From an uncultured Prevotellaceae bacterium (lineage in GTDB: Bacteria; Bacteroidota; Bacteroidia; Bacteroidales; Bacteroidaceae): a stretch of 64,000 nt of DNA. The stretch lies in the NCBI GenBank assembly GCA_946185485.1, contig CAMHJQ010000004.1:62001-126000 (forward strand), given 5' to 3'. Under the pieces are notes generated by a model. The model saw nothing but the letters and a program-made list of their open reading frames with translations. It ran no database searches and was not told the origin of the DNA. The position numbers and the translations under genes were made by a program. Positions 10,801 to 18,093 of the stretch are shown here, piece after piece (position 1 is the first letter of the stretch; each line of letters starts with the position of its first letter).

Positions 10801-12227
10801 TGCCCTATGGCGAGATGCTGCCGCTCTATGGCGACTATGCCGACGGCTTCTGGGACAAGGAAATCAGCGAGGGCTGCGGCAACTACTACAAGGCGTTTAA
10901 CTTCAAAGCTTTCCGCTCGTCAACGGCCATCGGCACCGACCTGTTGGGCAAGCAGGAAGAGAACGTCAACAAGAGCGACAACCAGTACCCCTACTTCACC
11001 TGCGAATTGGGCGGCGGCATGGCGACGGCCTACCACCGCCGACCATACATATACCCGGAGGATGCCTACTCCATGGCGCTGGTCAAGTTAGGCAGCGGCT
11101 CCAATCTGCTGGGCTACTACATGTATCATGGCGGCACCAACCCTGAGAGCGTACTTCACACGCTGAACGAATGCCAGACATCGCCAGGCACCGCCAACAA
11201 CGACCTGCCCGTGATGACCTACGACTTCCAGGCGCCCCTGGGGGAATACGGGCAGACCTATCCCCAGTACTACCGTCTGCGCCCCTTGCACCTCTTCATG
11301 CACGACTGGGGCGAGACGCTGGCACCTATGGAGGCCTCGTTCCCTACCTCGCAGGACCTGAAGCGCGGCGAAGACACGGCTCTGCGCTGGGCTGTTCGCA
11401 GCATCAGCGAAAAGCAGGGGACCTCCGGCTTCATCTTCATCAACAACTACGAGCGCTTCTGCCAGTTGTCGGCCAAGAAAAACGTACAGTTGTCGGCCTG
11501 TGGCGTCACACTGCCCCGCTTGACCTTCCCAAGCGGCTGCATGGCCATCTTCCCCGTCAACATCGACGGCATCCGCTATGCTACGGCACAACTGGTGGCA
11601 CGCCGCGACGGCAAGACCTACATGATGCAGATTCCGGGCATCCCTACGACCATCGCCATGAAGAACGGCAAGACGCTGAAGAACGTCAAGCCACGCGGCA
11701 CAGAGAAGCCCATCTATGGCAACCTCTACCTGCTCACCCCGTCAGAGGCCGAACAGCTGTTCCTGACTCCTCCCTCATCCCTCATCCATCAGACATCAGA
11801 CATCAGCCATCATCCATCAGCCATCCTCACTTGGACCAAGGTCAAGGATGCCGGTGCTTTGCGTACCATCGTAAAGGGCAAGGCCAAGGTGGCTGAAGCA
11901 CCCTCTGAACAAGACTGGCAAGAGGCCGCTGTTTATCGCATCAGCCTGCCAGGTGACTCCACATGGCGCACTCCTCACGCTATGCTCCTCACCATCAACT
12001 ATCGTGGCGACTGTGCCCGACTCTATGCTAACGGCCATCTCGTAGCAGACAACTTCTACTACGGACGGCCTTTCCTCTATGGTCTCTGGCGCTTGCCCGA
12101 AGGCTGCACCGAACTGGAGCTGCGCATCCTGCCCTTGCAGCCAGACGCACCTATCTACCTGCCCCGCGAAGCCAATAAGACCTCAGGAGAGCAGGTAAAC
12201 AGCATAGAAGTCAAAGATTGTCGTTAG
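7857..12227 (+). CDS. GH78 alpha-L-rhamnosidase / GH35 beta-galactosidase fusion
   Basis: A 1456-residue exported enzyme with two glycosidase units. After a signal peptide (ends LTVLGQ), residues ~20-770 match GH78: an N-terminal beta-sandwich (YELFVNGVKVGRNFLDPGW), then the (alpha/alpha)6 domain with DCPTREKLGWQEQ, GDWFDVG and GDVGYRYVLQAL. From ~790 a GH35 barrel begins: MGEIHYSRIPADEW, WNHIEEQEG, LRLGPFCHGE, the QFDNEYRG acid/base motif and CELGGG carrying the likely nucleophile. Jelly-roll segments finish the protein. Such a pair could remove rhamnose and galactose from a pectin-like or arabinogalactan side chain. No SusC/SusD pair is adjacent. It ends 6 bp from a convergent gene. Confidence 0.9.
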   Translation: MKLLTTFLLGILMVPLTVLGQTADFAGAQWIALEQDSTILFPHVHLLKAKSAQGQSLKRYQLPVLERQFQMKHQQVRRAWADVCGLGQYELFVNGVKVGRNFLDPGWTMFNKRLLYNTFDLTAQLSAAASRDISLRVMLGGGMYDIPLQGYHKMGGSCGAPKLLLALHIDYADGQRQDIVSDGSWTASESPVTYSSIYGGESYDATLSATPKPAVITHPHWDVPLVKQDDHTRLIVKQQLPMTRLRGAGIPDSTCIYDMGQNCSGIVRLTVRGPRGSRVTLRPAELLRDGTVFQRCMPGYAWTYTLRGDKEGESWQPQFSYTGFRYVEVKADKGVEIQQLTGLHTSADVAETGHFECSDTLLSRIYTLIDWAISSNLASITTDCPTREKLGWQEQNHLMAYSMMYRYDMQALMNKIADDLADSQHDDGAIPTIAPEYTLFAQGSGFEDTPEWGASFILCPYYNYIWYGDDSTMRRHYDAMKRYIDYLQSRTQENILDYGLGDWFDVGPNRPGVAQLTSVAFSATAMYHYELCVMSSIARLLGKGDDAHRFSQMAADVKQAFNARFWNQEQQLYEQGSQTASAMALFMQLTTDANRSKVLQSLVDDITTRMASAKAGEALVTAGDVGYRYVLQALREGGRSDVIWQMNRRDDLPGYAYQLRQGATALTESWQAYDNVSNNHLMLGHLMEWLFQAPGGIRQAEGSVAWRHIVIEPQMLGTLTWAKADFQSPQGLIVCHWTASPDHSQWTVNVTIPQGADAEVRLPDGRHCQVGAGEHTFSSDKAQGQAQRQPTVTWDSKSLMMDGRRVCPVMGEIHYSRIPADEWADEVRKMKEGGVTIAATYVFWNHIEEQEGIFRWDGQRSLRRFLEVCKQENMPVILRLGPFCHGEVRNGGIPDWVFTKGCKLREANPVFLGFAEKLYRQIFTQVQGLQWKDGGPVIAAQFDNEYRGRGEYLMALKRIAQQAGFDLPFYTRTGWPELRTPVPYGEMLPLYGDYADGFWDKEISEGCGNYYKAFNFKAFRSSTAIGTDLLGKQEENVNKSDNQYPYFTCELGGGMATAYHRRPYIYPEDAYSMALVKLGSGSNLLGYYMYHGGTNPESVLHTLNECQTSPGTANNDLPVMTYDFQAPLGEYGQTYPQYYRLRPLHLFMHDWGETLAPMEASFPTSQDLKRGEDTALRWAVRSISEKQGTSGFIFINNYERFCQLSAKKNVQLSACGVTLPRLTFPSGCMAIFPVNIDGIRYATAQLVARRDGKTYMMQIPGIPTTIAMKNGKTLKNVKPRGTEKPIYGNLYLLTPSEAEQLFLTPPSSLIHQTSDISHHPSAILTWTKVKDAGALRTIVKGKAKVAEAPSEQDWQEAAVYRISLPGDSTWRTPHAMLLTINYRGDCARLYANGHLVADNFYYGRPFLYGLWRLPEGCTELELRILPLQPDAPIYLPREANKTSGEQVNSIEVKDCR
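11772..11827 (+). repeat. Heptanucleotide repeat inside the glycosidase gene
   Basis: Eight consecutive 7-bp units: CCCTCAT twice, then CCATCAG, ACATCAG twice, CCATCAT, CCATCAG, CCATCCT. They encode a Ser/His/Ile-rich linker near the C-terminal domain. Seven is not a multiple of three, so loss or gain of one unit would shift the frame. Confidence 0.85.
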
Positions 12228-12233
12228 TCCCGC

Positions 12234-13205
12234 TTACAGGATTGACATCAACTGGACGGTGTATTTGTTGACACCAATACTGGATACCGACACCATGAAC
12301 ACGTGCTTCTTGTTGCCCACCATCAAAGCATAGTCAGAACCTGCAGCAGCCATTTTGTAGACGCTTTTCGGCTCACTGGTCTGGAAGCCCTTGTCTGTAA
12401 ACTCCTTGATGAGACGGGTAGCCACTTCCATGGCCGACTCCTTGTCGGTATGCCCGACGGGCAGTGTTAGACCGTAGATGGTGCTACCACCAATGAGGCT
12501 GCTGGCAATACCGCCTCCCATGAGTCCGCCAAGCAGTCCACCGCCACTTGAATTTTGCCACTTGGCGATTGCCGTCACGGGCAAGCCTAGCAGGGTTTTC
12601 TTATAGCCGTTGCTTTCGTCGAGGGTTATCATGACACTCTGCTGCTCTTTCTGTTCGACGGCTGTCGGGTACTGTGCTTTTATCGCTTTCAGTGCTGCAT
12701 TCTTCTTGGCACTCACCTTCAGTCCTTCGATGCCTAGCATGTGCTGTGTGATGTCCTCTATCGTCAGCTCGTCAGGACCATCGGTCGTCAGCACCATAGG
12801 TCCTACGGGAATGTCACCGGTCTGCGAAGGGTCGTACAGCGTCAGCACGTACGTCACCTTGCTCTTCACCTGCTTGATACCATAGTCGGCAAACTGCACT
12901 TGCAGAGGCAGATAGTCCTCGGGGATAATCTTCATCTCCTTGGTGCCATCGGTCAGATAGACCCATTTCTCGGTGTCGCGGTTGACCACTTGGCCAATCA
13001 CGTTACCCTCCACGCGCTTAATGGAGCCTACCAACTGGATCTTCACCAAGGCACAAGACTGTCCATTCAAATCCTTACGTTCATACTGACTGGCCGAGAT
13101 ATCGTTCGTCACGGCTTTCATCGACTCTACATTCAGTTTCTGTGCCACTGCCACCTGAGCCAATAGTAACAGGCACATCGTCAAAAGGGAATTAATCTTT
13201 TTCAT
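12234..13205 (-). CDS. Secreted paralog with shared N-terminal module; unknown C-terminal domain
   Basis: A 323-residue protein. The signal peptide (ending AQVAVAQ) is followed by the island's shared module, residues ~22-125: NDISASQYERKDLNGQSCALVKIQL, a WVYL strand and an ADYGIKQV strand. The C-terminal ~190 residues are unlike the other members. They contain a Gly-rich hydrophobic stretch (GGGLLGGLMGGGIASSLIGG) and a final beta-rich part. That stretch might insert in a membrane. It is divergent from the next paralog, with a CAAAGGTA (-7 on the minus strand) at 13224-13231. Function unknown; envelope location inferred. Confidence 0.75.
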   Translation of the reverse strand: MKKINSLLTMCLLLLAQVAVAQKLNVESMKAVTNDISASQYERKDLNGQSCALVKIQLVGSIKRVEGNVIGQVVNRDTEKWVYLTDGTKEMKIIPEDYLPLQVQFADYGIKQVKSKVTYVLTLYDPSQTGDIPVGPMVLTTDGPDELTIEDITQHMLGIEGLKVSAKKNAALKAIKAQYPTAVEQKEQQSVMITLDESNGYKKTLLGLPVTAIAKWQNSSGGGLLGGLMGGGIASSLIGGSTIYGLTLPVGHTDKESAMEVATRLIKEFTDKGFQTSEPKSVYKMAAAGSDYALMVGNKKHVFMVSVSSIGVNKYTVQLMSIL

Positions 13206-13223
13206 TGGTACTCAATTTGCTCA

Positions 13224-13283
13224 CAAAGGTACAAATTATTTCTGAAAGGAGCATCATAAATTGACAATAATTTCGTACCTTTG
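13224..13283. promoter_or_regulatory. Divergent promoter pair between two paralogs
   Basis: On the minus strand the -7 box TACCTTTG occupies 13231-13224, serving the gene starting at 13205. On the plus strand TACCTTTG at 13276-13283 serves the gene starting at 13311. The plus box shows that an in-frame upstream start at 13281 would lie inside the promoter, so the ATG at 13311 is preferred. Confidence 0.7.
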
Positions 13284-13310
13284 CATACAAAACAACAAAA
13301 CTGTAAATCA

Positions 13311-14798
13311 ATGAAAAAGAAACATATCCTACTAAGCCTGTTCTTACTGATAATGACACAGGTTGTCTCGGCACAGGAACTTACGATAAAAGGAATGACT
13401 ATGGCTAGCAACGACATCTCAGCCAGCCAGTATGAACGCAAGGACTTCAACGGCAAGGCATGCGCTTTGGTCAAGGTGCGTATGGCTGCTACTGGCACTA
13501 TTTTCGAGGGCAATGTCATCCAGCCCGTAGAGCACAAGACCAATGAATACTGGGTCTACATGACCGAGGGTTCCAAGGAATTGCACATCAAACATCCTAA
13601 CTACATTACACGCGAAATTCATTTTGCAGACTATGGTATCAACGGATTGCAGTCTCACACGACCTATACCCTGACTGTCAGTTTACCACAGGCTGTCCCA
13701 GCTCAAACCCAGAAGCTTATCATTAACTACGCTCCTGCCAATGCCACCGTACTAATAGACTCCAAGCTCTACAGGGGTAACGGTCGCATCGAAGCCATAT
13801 TGCCCGTTGGAACGCATCAGTACATCATCGCTGCCGACGGTTTCGCATCAGCCGAAGCCACCGTCAAGCTAACTGCCGAGGCTCCCCGTACCGTCACCGA
13901 GCAGTTGGCATCAGTAGCAACGGTAGAGTTGCAATCGCAAGAGGCCGTCACACAGCAAAACATTTCCACACCTATAGAAAGCCAAACAGCAATTAGGAAT
14001 AAAGGTGTTTCATTAGAAGAAGTGGAAAGACAAATAGCAAGTCATGTTAATGACATTACAATTGAGACTAATACTGTAGGCGATAACTATATTAAATGCT
14101 CGTTCGGCACAAGCCTTCTTTTTACGACGAATTCCTCCACATTGACGAATATTGGAACCCGAAGATTGAATGAGCTGAGCGACATCATTGCAGAATATTC
14201 TGACATGTTTGATGTTGCCATTGATGCTTATTCGGATAACACAGGTAATTCTCAGATTAACCTCAACCTAACAAGCAAACGTGCCGAGAAAGTTGCTGAG
14301 TACATATCCTCGAGCAATCGAAATATAAGGATGGTATCTGTTAAGGGACGCGGTGATTCCAATCCAGTAGAAGACAACTCCACCGCTGCAGGCCGCGCTA
14401 AAAACCGCCGCGTAGAAATTACCCTCTACCCCAGCGCTACCATGACACAAAAATCCACCGAAGGAACATTAAGCAGCCAGGTCGAACAAACGGCTGACAC
14501 CGTTGACCCATTGGATCTATTAGGTGGTTCATTCCGTCCCCTTACTGATGCTCAAAAGAAAGAACTCAGCATCTCGTATGGTATTCAAATTACCAAAGTT
14601 GGCAAGCGCAAGTTGAAAGACGCCGGCATTCCACAAGGCTTTACCATACAGCGTGTCAACGACGAAAATATCAAGACCACCAATGACTTGCAGAATGCTG
14701 TAAAAAAGGGTTATACCTCCAAAGATCCCGTACTCTATATCCAAGGAATCTTCCCTACAGGCAAAAAAGGTTACTTTGCTGTCCCACTTAAAGACTAA
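13311..14798 (+). CDS. Shared-module protein with PEGA, OmpA-like and PDZ-like domains
   Basis: A 495-residue protein (start at 13311 chosen because the promoter lies over the earlier one). After the signal peptide (ending QVVSAQ) come the shared module, then a PEGA-type strand repeat (INYAPANATVLIDSKLYRGNGR). An OmpA-like peptidoglycan-binding domain follows (LLFTTNSSTLTNIG ... NLTSKRAEKVAEYI ... GRAKNRRVEI). The last ~85 residues resemble a PDZ domain of the HtrA/Deg type (AGIPQGFTIQRVNDENIKTTNDLQ). The OmpA part should tether it to the cell wall, while the PDZ part could bind peptide termini. The combination is unusual. The 3' end abuts a truncated paralog on the other strand. Confidence 0.82.
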   Translation: MKKKHILLSLFLLIMTQVVSAQELTIKGMTMASNDISASQYERKDFNGKACALVKVRMAATGTIFEGNVIQPVEHKTNEYWVYMTEGSKELHIKHPNYITREIHFADYGINGLQSHTTYTLTVSLPQAVPAQTQKLIINYAPANATVLIDSKLYRGNGRIEAILPVGTHQYIIAADGFASAEATVKLTAEAPRTVTEQLASVATVELQSQEAVTQQNISTPIESQTAIRNKGVSLEEVERQIASHVNDITIETNTVGDNYIKCSFGTSLLFTTNSSTLTNIGTRRLNELSDIIAEYSDMFDVAIDAYSDNTGNSQINLNLTSKRAEKVAEYISSSNRNIRMVSVKGRGDSNPVEDNSTAAGRAKNRRVEITLYPSATMTQKSTEGTLSSQVEQTADTVDPLDLLGGSFRPLTDAQKKELSISYGIQITKVGKRKLKDAGIPQGFTIQRVNDENIKTTNDLQNAVKKGYTSKDPVLYIQGIFPTGKKGYFAVPLKD

Positions 14799-14951
14799 GG
14801 CTCCCGGCTTACCATTAATGTCTGGCCGACTCTGCGTGCTAGCCGTCAAATCGCCCGTCGCCAGCGTCATAGACTCTACGGTAAGTTTCTGCGCTTGCAC
14901 TACAGACAGCATCGTCAAGCAGGCTAATAATATAAGGTAGATTCGTTTCAT
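14799..14951 (-). pseudogene. Truncated 5' fragment of a shared-module paralog
   Basis: The minus strand reads MKRIYLILLACLTMLSVVQAQ, then KLTVESMTLATGDLTASTQSR and DINGKPGAL, which is a family signal peptide plus the first ~30 residues of the module. Homology ends exactly where the convergent PDZ-type gene ends; beyond that the frame is just antisense to that gene. It follows the 14969-16444 gene by 17 bp. It is most simply a remnant left by deletion or gene rearrangement. Confidence 0.7.
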
Positions 14952-14968
14952 AGGCATTGCTATATTAT

Positions 14969-16444
14969 TTATTGTAATCTGAAAGTCACAGGTACCGTAT
15001 ACATGACTCTGACTGGCGAACCATTTTGTTTACCTGGCAACCACTTCGGCATTGCCCTGAGGACTCGCACCGCTTCCTTGTCCAAAGCTGGATCTACACT
15101 CTTTAAGACCTTAACATCGGTTATAGAACCATCTTTTTCTACAACGAACGTGCAAAATACTCTTCCCTGGACACCATTTTCCTCTGCGACAACAGGGTAC
15201 TTGATAGCAAGTGACAGATACTGCATTAATCCACTCGGACCTCCATCTATATTAATGACTTCCTCTTTTTGGGCTATAGAATTGTAGTATTTGTAAGAGC
15301 ATCCTTTGAATTGGGGCATTTCTTCAACTACATCAAAAACCTTACCAACACTCGTATTTCCATTTTGATTGCTTGTCACTTGAGTGTTCGTAGTAGCAGA
15401 TGAGAGAGTTTTAGCCGTGAGTGAGCCGGAAACTGAAAGGGTTTTTCCTTCTTCTACTGTGATAGAAAGAGATTTCGTTTCATAGCCATTCATTCGTATT
15501 TCCATCCGATGGCTGCCAACTATAATGCCACGGAAGATATCGGGACTATTACCTGTCTTCTTTCCGTCAATCCATATCTCTGCATTAGCAGGCTGGTAAT
15601 TGACATTGATGGCACCCGTTATCGCTTGGAGTTCTGGTATGTTAACCTGCTGGCTGGCACGCTGCGATAGCGTAATATTCTGGCGATAGTTACGATATCC
15701 TGTCAGTCGGCCCTCCACGCGATAGGTTCCTGCGGGCAGTTGTCCAGACCAGGATGATGTGCCACGCAACTGGTCGTTGATGTATATCTGAGTCCCGTTG
15801 GTGGCGGTGCTCACGGAGAGTGTAGCCATCGTCGACTTCAGCTTGATGGGCAGCGTTACCTTCTCATTGCCGACGGTAAACGTGCCGCTCTGCGTCTCGT
15901 AGGCAGGAGCTTCTACACGATAGCTATATTCACCCATAGGCAACAGCATGGTAAGGGTACCATTCTGCACCTGTTGAAGCTGGTCGTTGACATACACTGT
16001 AGCATTAGCGGGTTCAACCGACATCAATAAATAGCGCATACCGTCATCTAACGGCTGTGCGCCAGCCTGAGGTATGTTCAGCGTCAGCACGTATGTCACC
16101 TTCTGCTCCACGCCCTTGATGCCGTAGTCACGGAAATTGACGGCCAACGGTACGAAGTTGGGGTGCTTGACGGTCAGCATATACGACTGTTCGCTCATGT
16201 AGACCCAATACTCACCGGTCTTATACTCGGACTTACCAATGACATTGCCTTCAAACTCGGCTCCGATACCGGCCAACTGCACTTTCACCAGCGCACACGG
16301 CTGTTGGTTCAGGTCTTTGCGTTCATACTGGCTGGCAGAGATGTCATAGGGCGCTGCCTTCATAGACTCCACCGTCAGCTTCTGTGCCGAGGCGATTGAG
16401 AGCATCGCCCAGAAAACTATTATAATAAGGGATATACGTTTCAT
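14969..16444 (-). CDS. Shared-module protein with PEGA repeats and TonB C-terminal domain
   Basis: A 491-residue secreted protein. Order: signal peptide (ending SIASAQ), shared module (ISASQYERKDLNQQPCALVKV), three PEGA-like repeats (VNDQLQ, INDQLRGTSSWSG, IWIDGKKTGNSPDIFRG), then a TonB-C domain. The TonB part shows EEMPQFKGC, AIKYPVVAEENGVQGRVFCTF, VVEKDGSITDVKV and MPKWLPGKQNG. Classical TonB has an N-terminal membrane anchor facing the cytoplasm; here a signal peptide and PEGA domains precede it, so it is not an ordinary energy transducer. It follows the next upstream gene by 14 bp, so the two are probably cotranscribed. Confidence 0.83.
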   Translation of the reverse strand: MKRISLIIIVFWAMLSIASAQKLTVESMKAAPYDISASQYERKDLNQQPCALVKVQLAGIGAEFEGNVIGKSEYKTGEYWVYMSEQSYMLTVKHPNFVPLAVNFRDYGIKGVEQKVTYVLTLNIPQAGAQPLDDGMRYLLMSVEPANATVYVNDQLQQVQNGTLTMLLPMGEYSYRVEAPAYETQSGTFTVGNEKVTLPIKLKSTMATLSVSTATNGTQIYINDQLRGTSSWSGQLPAGTYRVEGRLTGYRNYRQNITLSQRASQQVNIPELQAITGAINVNYQPANAEIWIDGKKTGNSPDIFRGIIVGSHRMEIRMNGYETKSLSITVEEGKTLSVSGSLTAKTLSSATTNTQVTSNQNGNTSVGKVFDVVEEMPQFKGCSYKYYNSIAQKEEVINIDGGPSGLMQYLSLAIKYPVVAEENGVQGRVFCTFVVEKDGSITDVKVLKSVDPALDKEAVRVLRAMPKWLPGKQNGSPVRVMYTVPVTFRLQ

Positions 16445-16458
16445 AAGCTGTATTGATT

Positions 16459-17904
16459 CTATTGGATGCTTAATATGGCTTCAAAAGCACTGTCGGTAAT
16501 CACGCCACCATTCGTTATACGATCCTGGCTGATGCCCAGTCCGACGAAGAAATCCTTGATGCTATTATAGCGACTTTCCCGAGCTTGGTCTGCGTAATAG
16601 GCTAACTTATAGGCGCTTTTTACCTTTCCTACGGCGTACTTGATTGTCAGTCGGGTTTGGGGATTCTCTTGCAGCACAACGGCAAGCTTGCCCAGTTCTG
16701 TTTTTCCTTCATTGGTCAAAGCACTGTTTTTGTCAAAGATTTCTTTTTTCTTGAACCTATAGGCTCTGGGATAGAACGGCTTTTTGGACAAATCATCGCC
16801 AGACTGGAACGTGAAAGTCTCTGCATGGAACGTGGCTGCAGACTGTGCGGCCGTAGTGCCTGTGGTGGCAGTAGTGGATGTGGTGGCAGTGGCGGCATTA
16901 GGATTGAAAAGGGCCCAACAACTGGAATACGTTCCCCTCAAGCTGTTTAGTTGCGATGCAGCCTCGCCCTTATCGTAAGTCGTTACGGCAATGACGCGGT
17001 ACATGTTGGAGGGATGCTCCTTGATGACGATGGGGTTATAGCCTTTACCCTTCAATTGACCTGCAAGACCTTCGGCATTGGCCTGGAGGCTGAAGCTTCC
17101 AGCAACAACACCGTAAGACAAAAGTGCAGGACCGGAAACATGATCAAACGACTTGACCTCGCGGACCGACAGGCTGACGTTGGATGCCGCTGTCCGACTG
17201 GTGTTGGAGGCTGTCTGAGCAGAGTTGTATGCTACCGGCTGCTGCACTTGCTGCAGGGCAGTCTGCTGCTGGACATTGTTGGTGGCAGCCTGCTGAGTGG
17301 CGGTCCTGTTCAAGTTCTCGGTGATGGTGCGCGGTGAACCGGCTGTCAGCTTGACGGAACCTTCGGCAGTCTCGTAGCCATTGGCAGCGATGATGTATTC
17401 GTGGCTGCCAACAGGCAACAACACTTCAACACGGCCATTCCCCTGCTGCAGCTTAGAATCGACGAGTACTGTGGCATTGGCGGGCGAATAGTTGATGACA
17501 AGTTTCTGCATCTGCGTCACGGCAGCCTGCGGTAGCAAGACCGACAACGTATAGGTAGTCTTCGACGTCAGCCTGTCAACACCATAGTCCTTGAACACGG
17601 CCTGCACGGGCTGGGCCTGGGGATGTTTGATACGCAATTCCTTGGAACCCTCGGTCATGTAGACCCAGTATTCGCCCGTTTTGAAGTCAACGCTTCCGAT
17701 GACATTGCCCTCGAATACGGCTCCCGGTGATGCCAGCAGCACCTTCACCAAAGCGCAGGCCTGACCATTCAGGTCCTTGCGTTCATACTGGCTGGCGGAA
17801 ATGTCGTTGCCAGCTAATGCCATCGACTCAACGGTTAACTTCTGTGCCGACACTGTGAGAGTCAACAGTAATGACAATATCAAAAAGATGCTCTTTCTTT
17901 TCAT
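16459..17904 (-). CDS. Shared-module protein with PEGA, SPOR and OmpA-like tail
   Basis: A 481-residue protein; the start at 17904 is preferred because the -7 box at 17924-17931 leaves the earlier in-frame ATG at 17922 upstream of transcription. Domains: signal peptide (ending LTVSAQ), shared module (ISASQYERKDLNGQACALVKV), one PEGA repeat (INYSPANATVLVDSKLQQGNG), a Gln/Thr-rich linker, and a SPOR-like domain (YGVVAGSFSLQANAEGLAGQLKGKGYNP). The C-terminus recalls OmpA (NSALTNEGKTELGKLAVVLQ, ...RLTIKYAVGK). SPOR domains bind denuded peptidoglycan, so wall association is likely. First gene of a three-gene minus-strand unit. Confidence 0.8.
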   Translation of the reverse strand: MKRKSIFLILSLLLTLTVSAQKLTVESMALAGNDISASQYERKDLNGQACALVKVLLASPGAVFEGNVIGSVDFKTGEYWVYMTEGSKELRIKHPQAQPVQAVFKDYGVDRLTSKTTYTLSVLLPQAAVTQMQKLVINYSPANATVLVDSKLQQGNGRVEVLLPVGSHEYIIAANGYETAEGSVKLTAGSPRTITENLNRTATQQAATNNVQQQTALQQVQQPVAYNSAQTASNTSRTAASNVSLSVREVKSFDHVSGPALLSYGVVAGSFSLQANAEGLAGQLKGKGYNPIVIKEHPSNMYRVIAVTTYDKGEAASQLNSLRGTYSSCWALFNPNAATATTSTTATTGTTAAQSAATFHAETFTFQSGDDLSKKPFYPRAYRFKKKEIFDKNSALTNEGKTELGKLAVVLQENPQTRLTIKYAVGKVKSAYKLAYYADQARESRYNSIKDFFVGLGISQDRITNGGVITDSAFEAILSIQ

Positions 17905-17923
17905 TGTTTTACGGTTTTGCATG

Positions 17924-17931
17924 CAAAGATA
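17924..17931 (-). promoter_or_regulatory. -7 box of the SPOR-protein operon
   Basis: Minus-strand TATCTTTG, about 20 bp before the ATG at 17904. The same box and flanks recur at 33994-34001 ahead of the paralog starting at 33974. Confidence 0.6.
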
Positions 17932-17974
17932 CGAAATAAATTACAAACTATACGGGTAATATGGATTTTTTTGT

Positions 17975-18067
17975 GTACCTTTGCTGATGAATCAGCGACG
18001 GTACTGTCACTCGGCATAAAAAAAGAATGAATTCTTTTTGTTCTACTCTCGTTTTTTTGTACCTTTG
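17975..18067 (+). promoter_or_regulatory. Two-palindrome promoter cassette, copy A
   Basis: Copy of a recurring element. Palindrome 1 (17975-18004) has arms GTACCTTTGCTGAT and ATCAGCGACGGTAC around a GA centre. Palindrome 2 (18020-18039) has perfect arms AAAAAGAAT and ATTCTTTTT, also around GA. Two TACCTTTG boxes point to the gene at 18094: one inside palindrome 1 (17976-17983) and one at 18060-18067, which has TTTTTG at 18035-18040 with a 19-bp spacer. The conserved linker between the palindromes contains TGTCACTCGGCA. Confidence 0.75.
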
Positions 18068-18093
18068 TGCACAACAAATAAATATTACGACCG

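Noticed and set aside
13281..13310. Earlier start for the PDZ-type protein
   Set aside because: The -7 box TACCTTTG spans 13276-13283, so this start would not be in the transcript; the signal peptide begins at 13311.
17905..17922. Earlier start (MQNRKT) for the SPOR protein and its sister at 33975-33992
   Set aside because: The -7 box lies only 2 bp upstream, placing these codons at or before the transcription start. The signal peptide begins at the later Met in both.
17975..18067. Invertible (phase-variable) promoter
   Set aside because: The palindromes are short and adjacent rather than flanking the promoter at both ends, all copies point toward their gene, and no recombinase gene is nearby.
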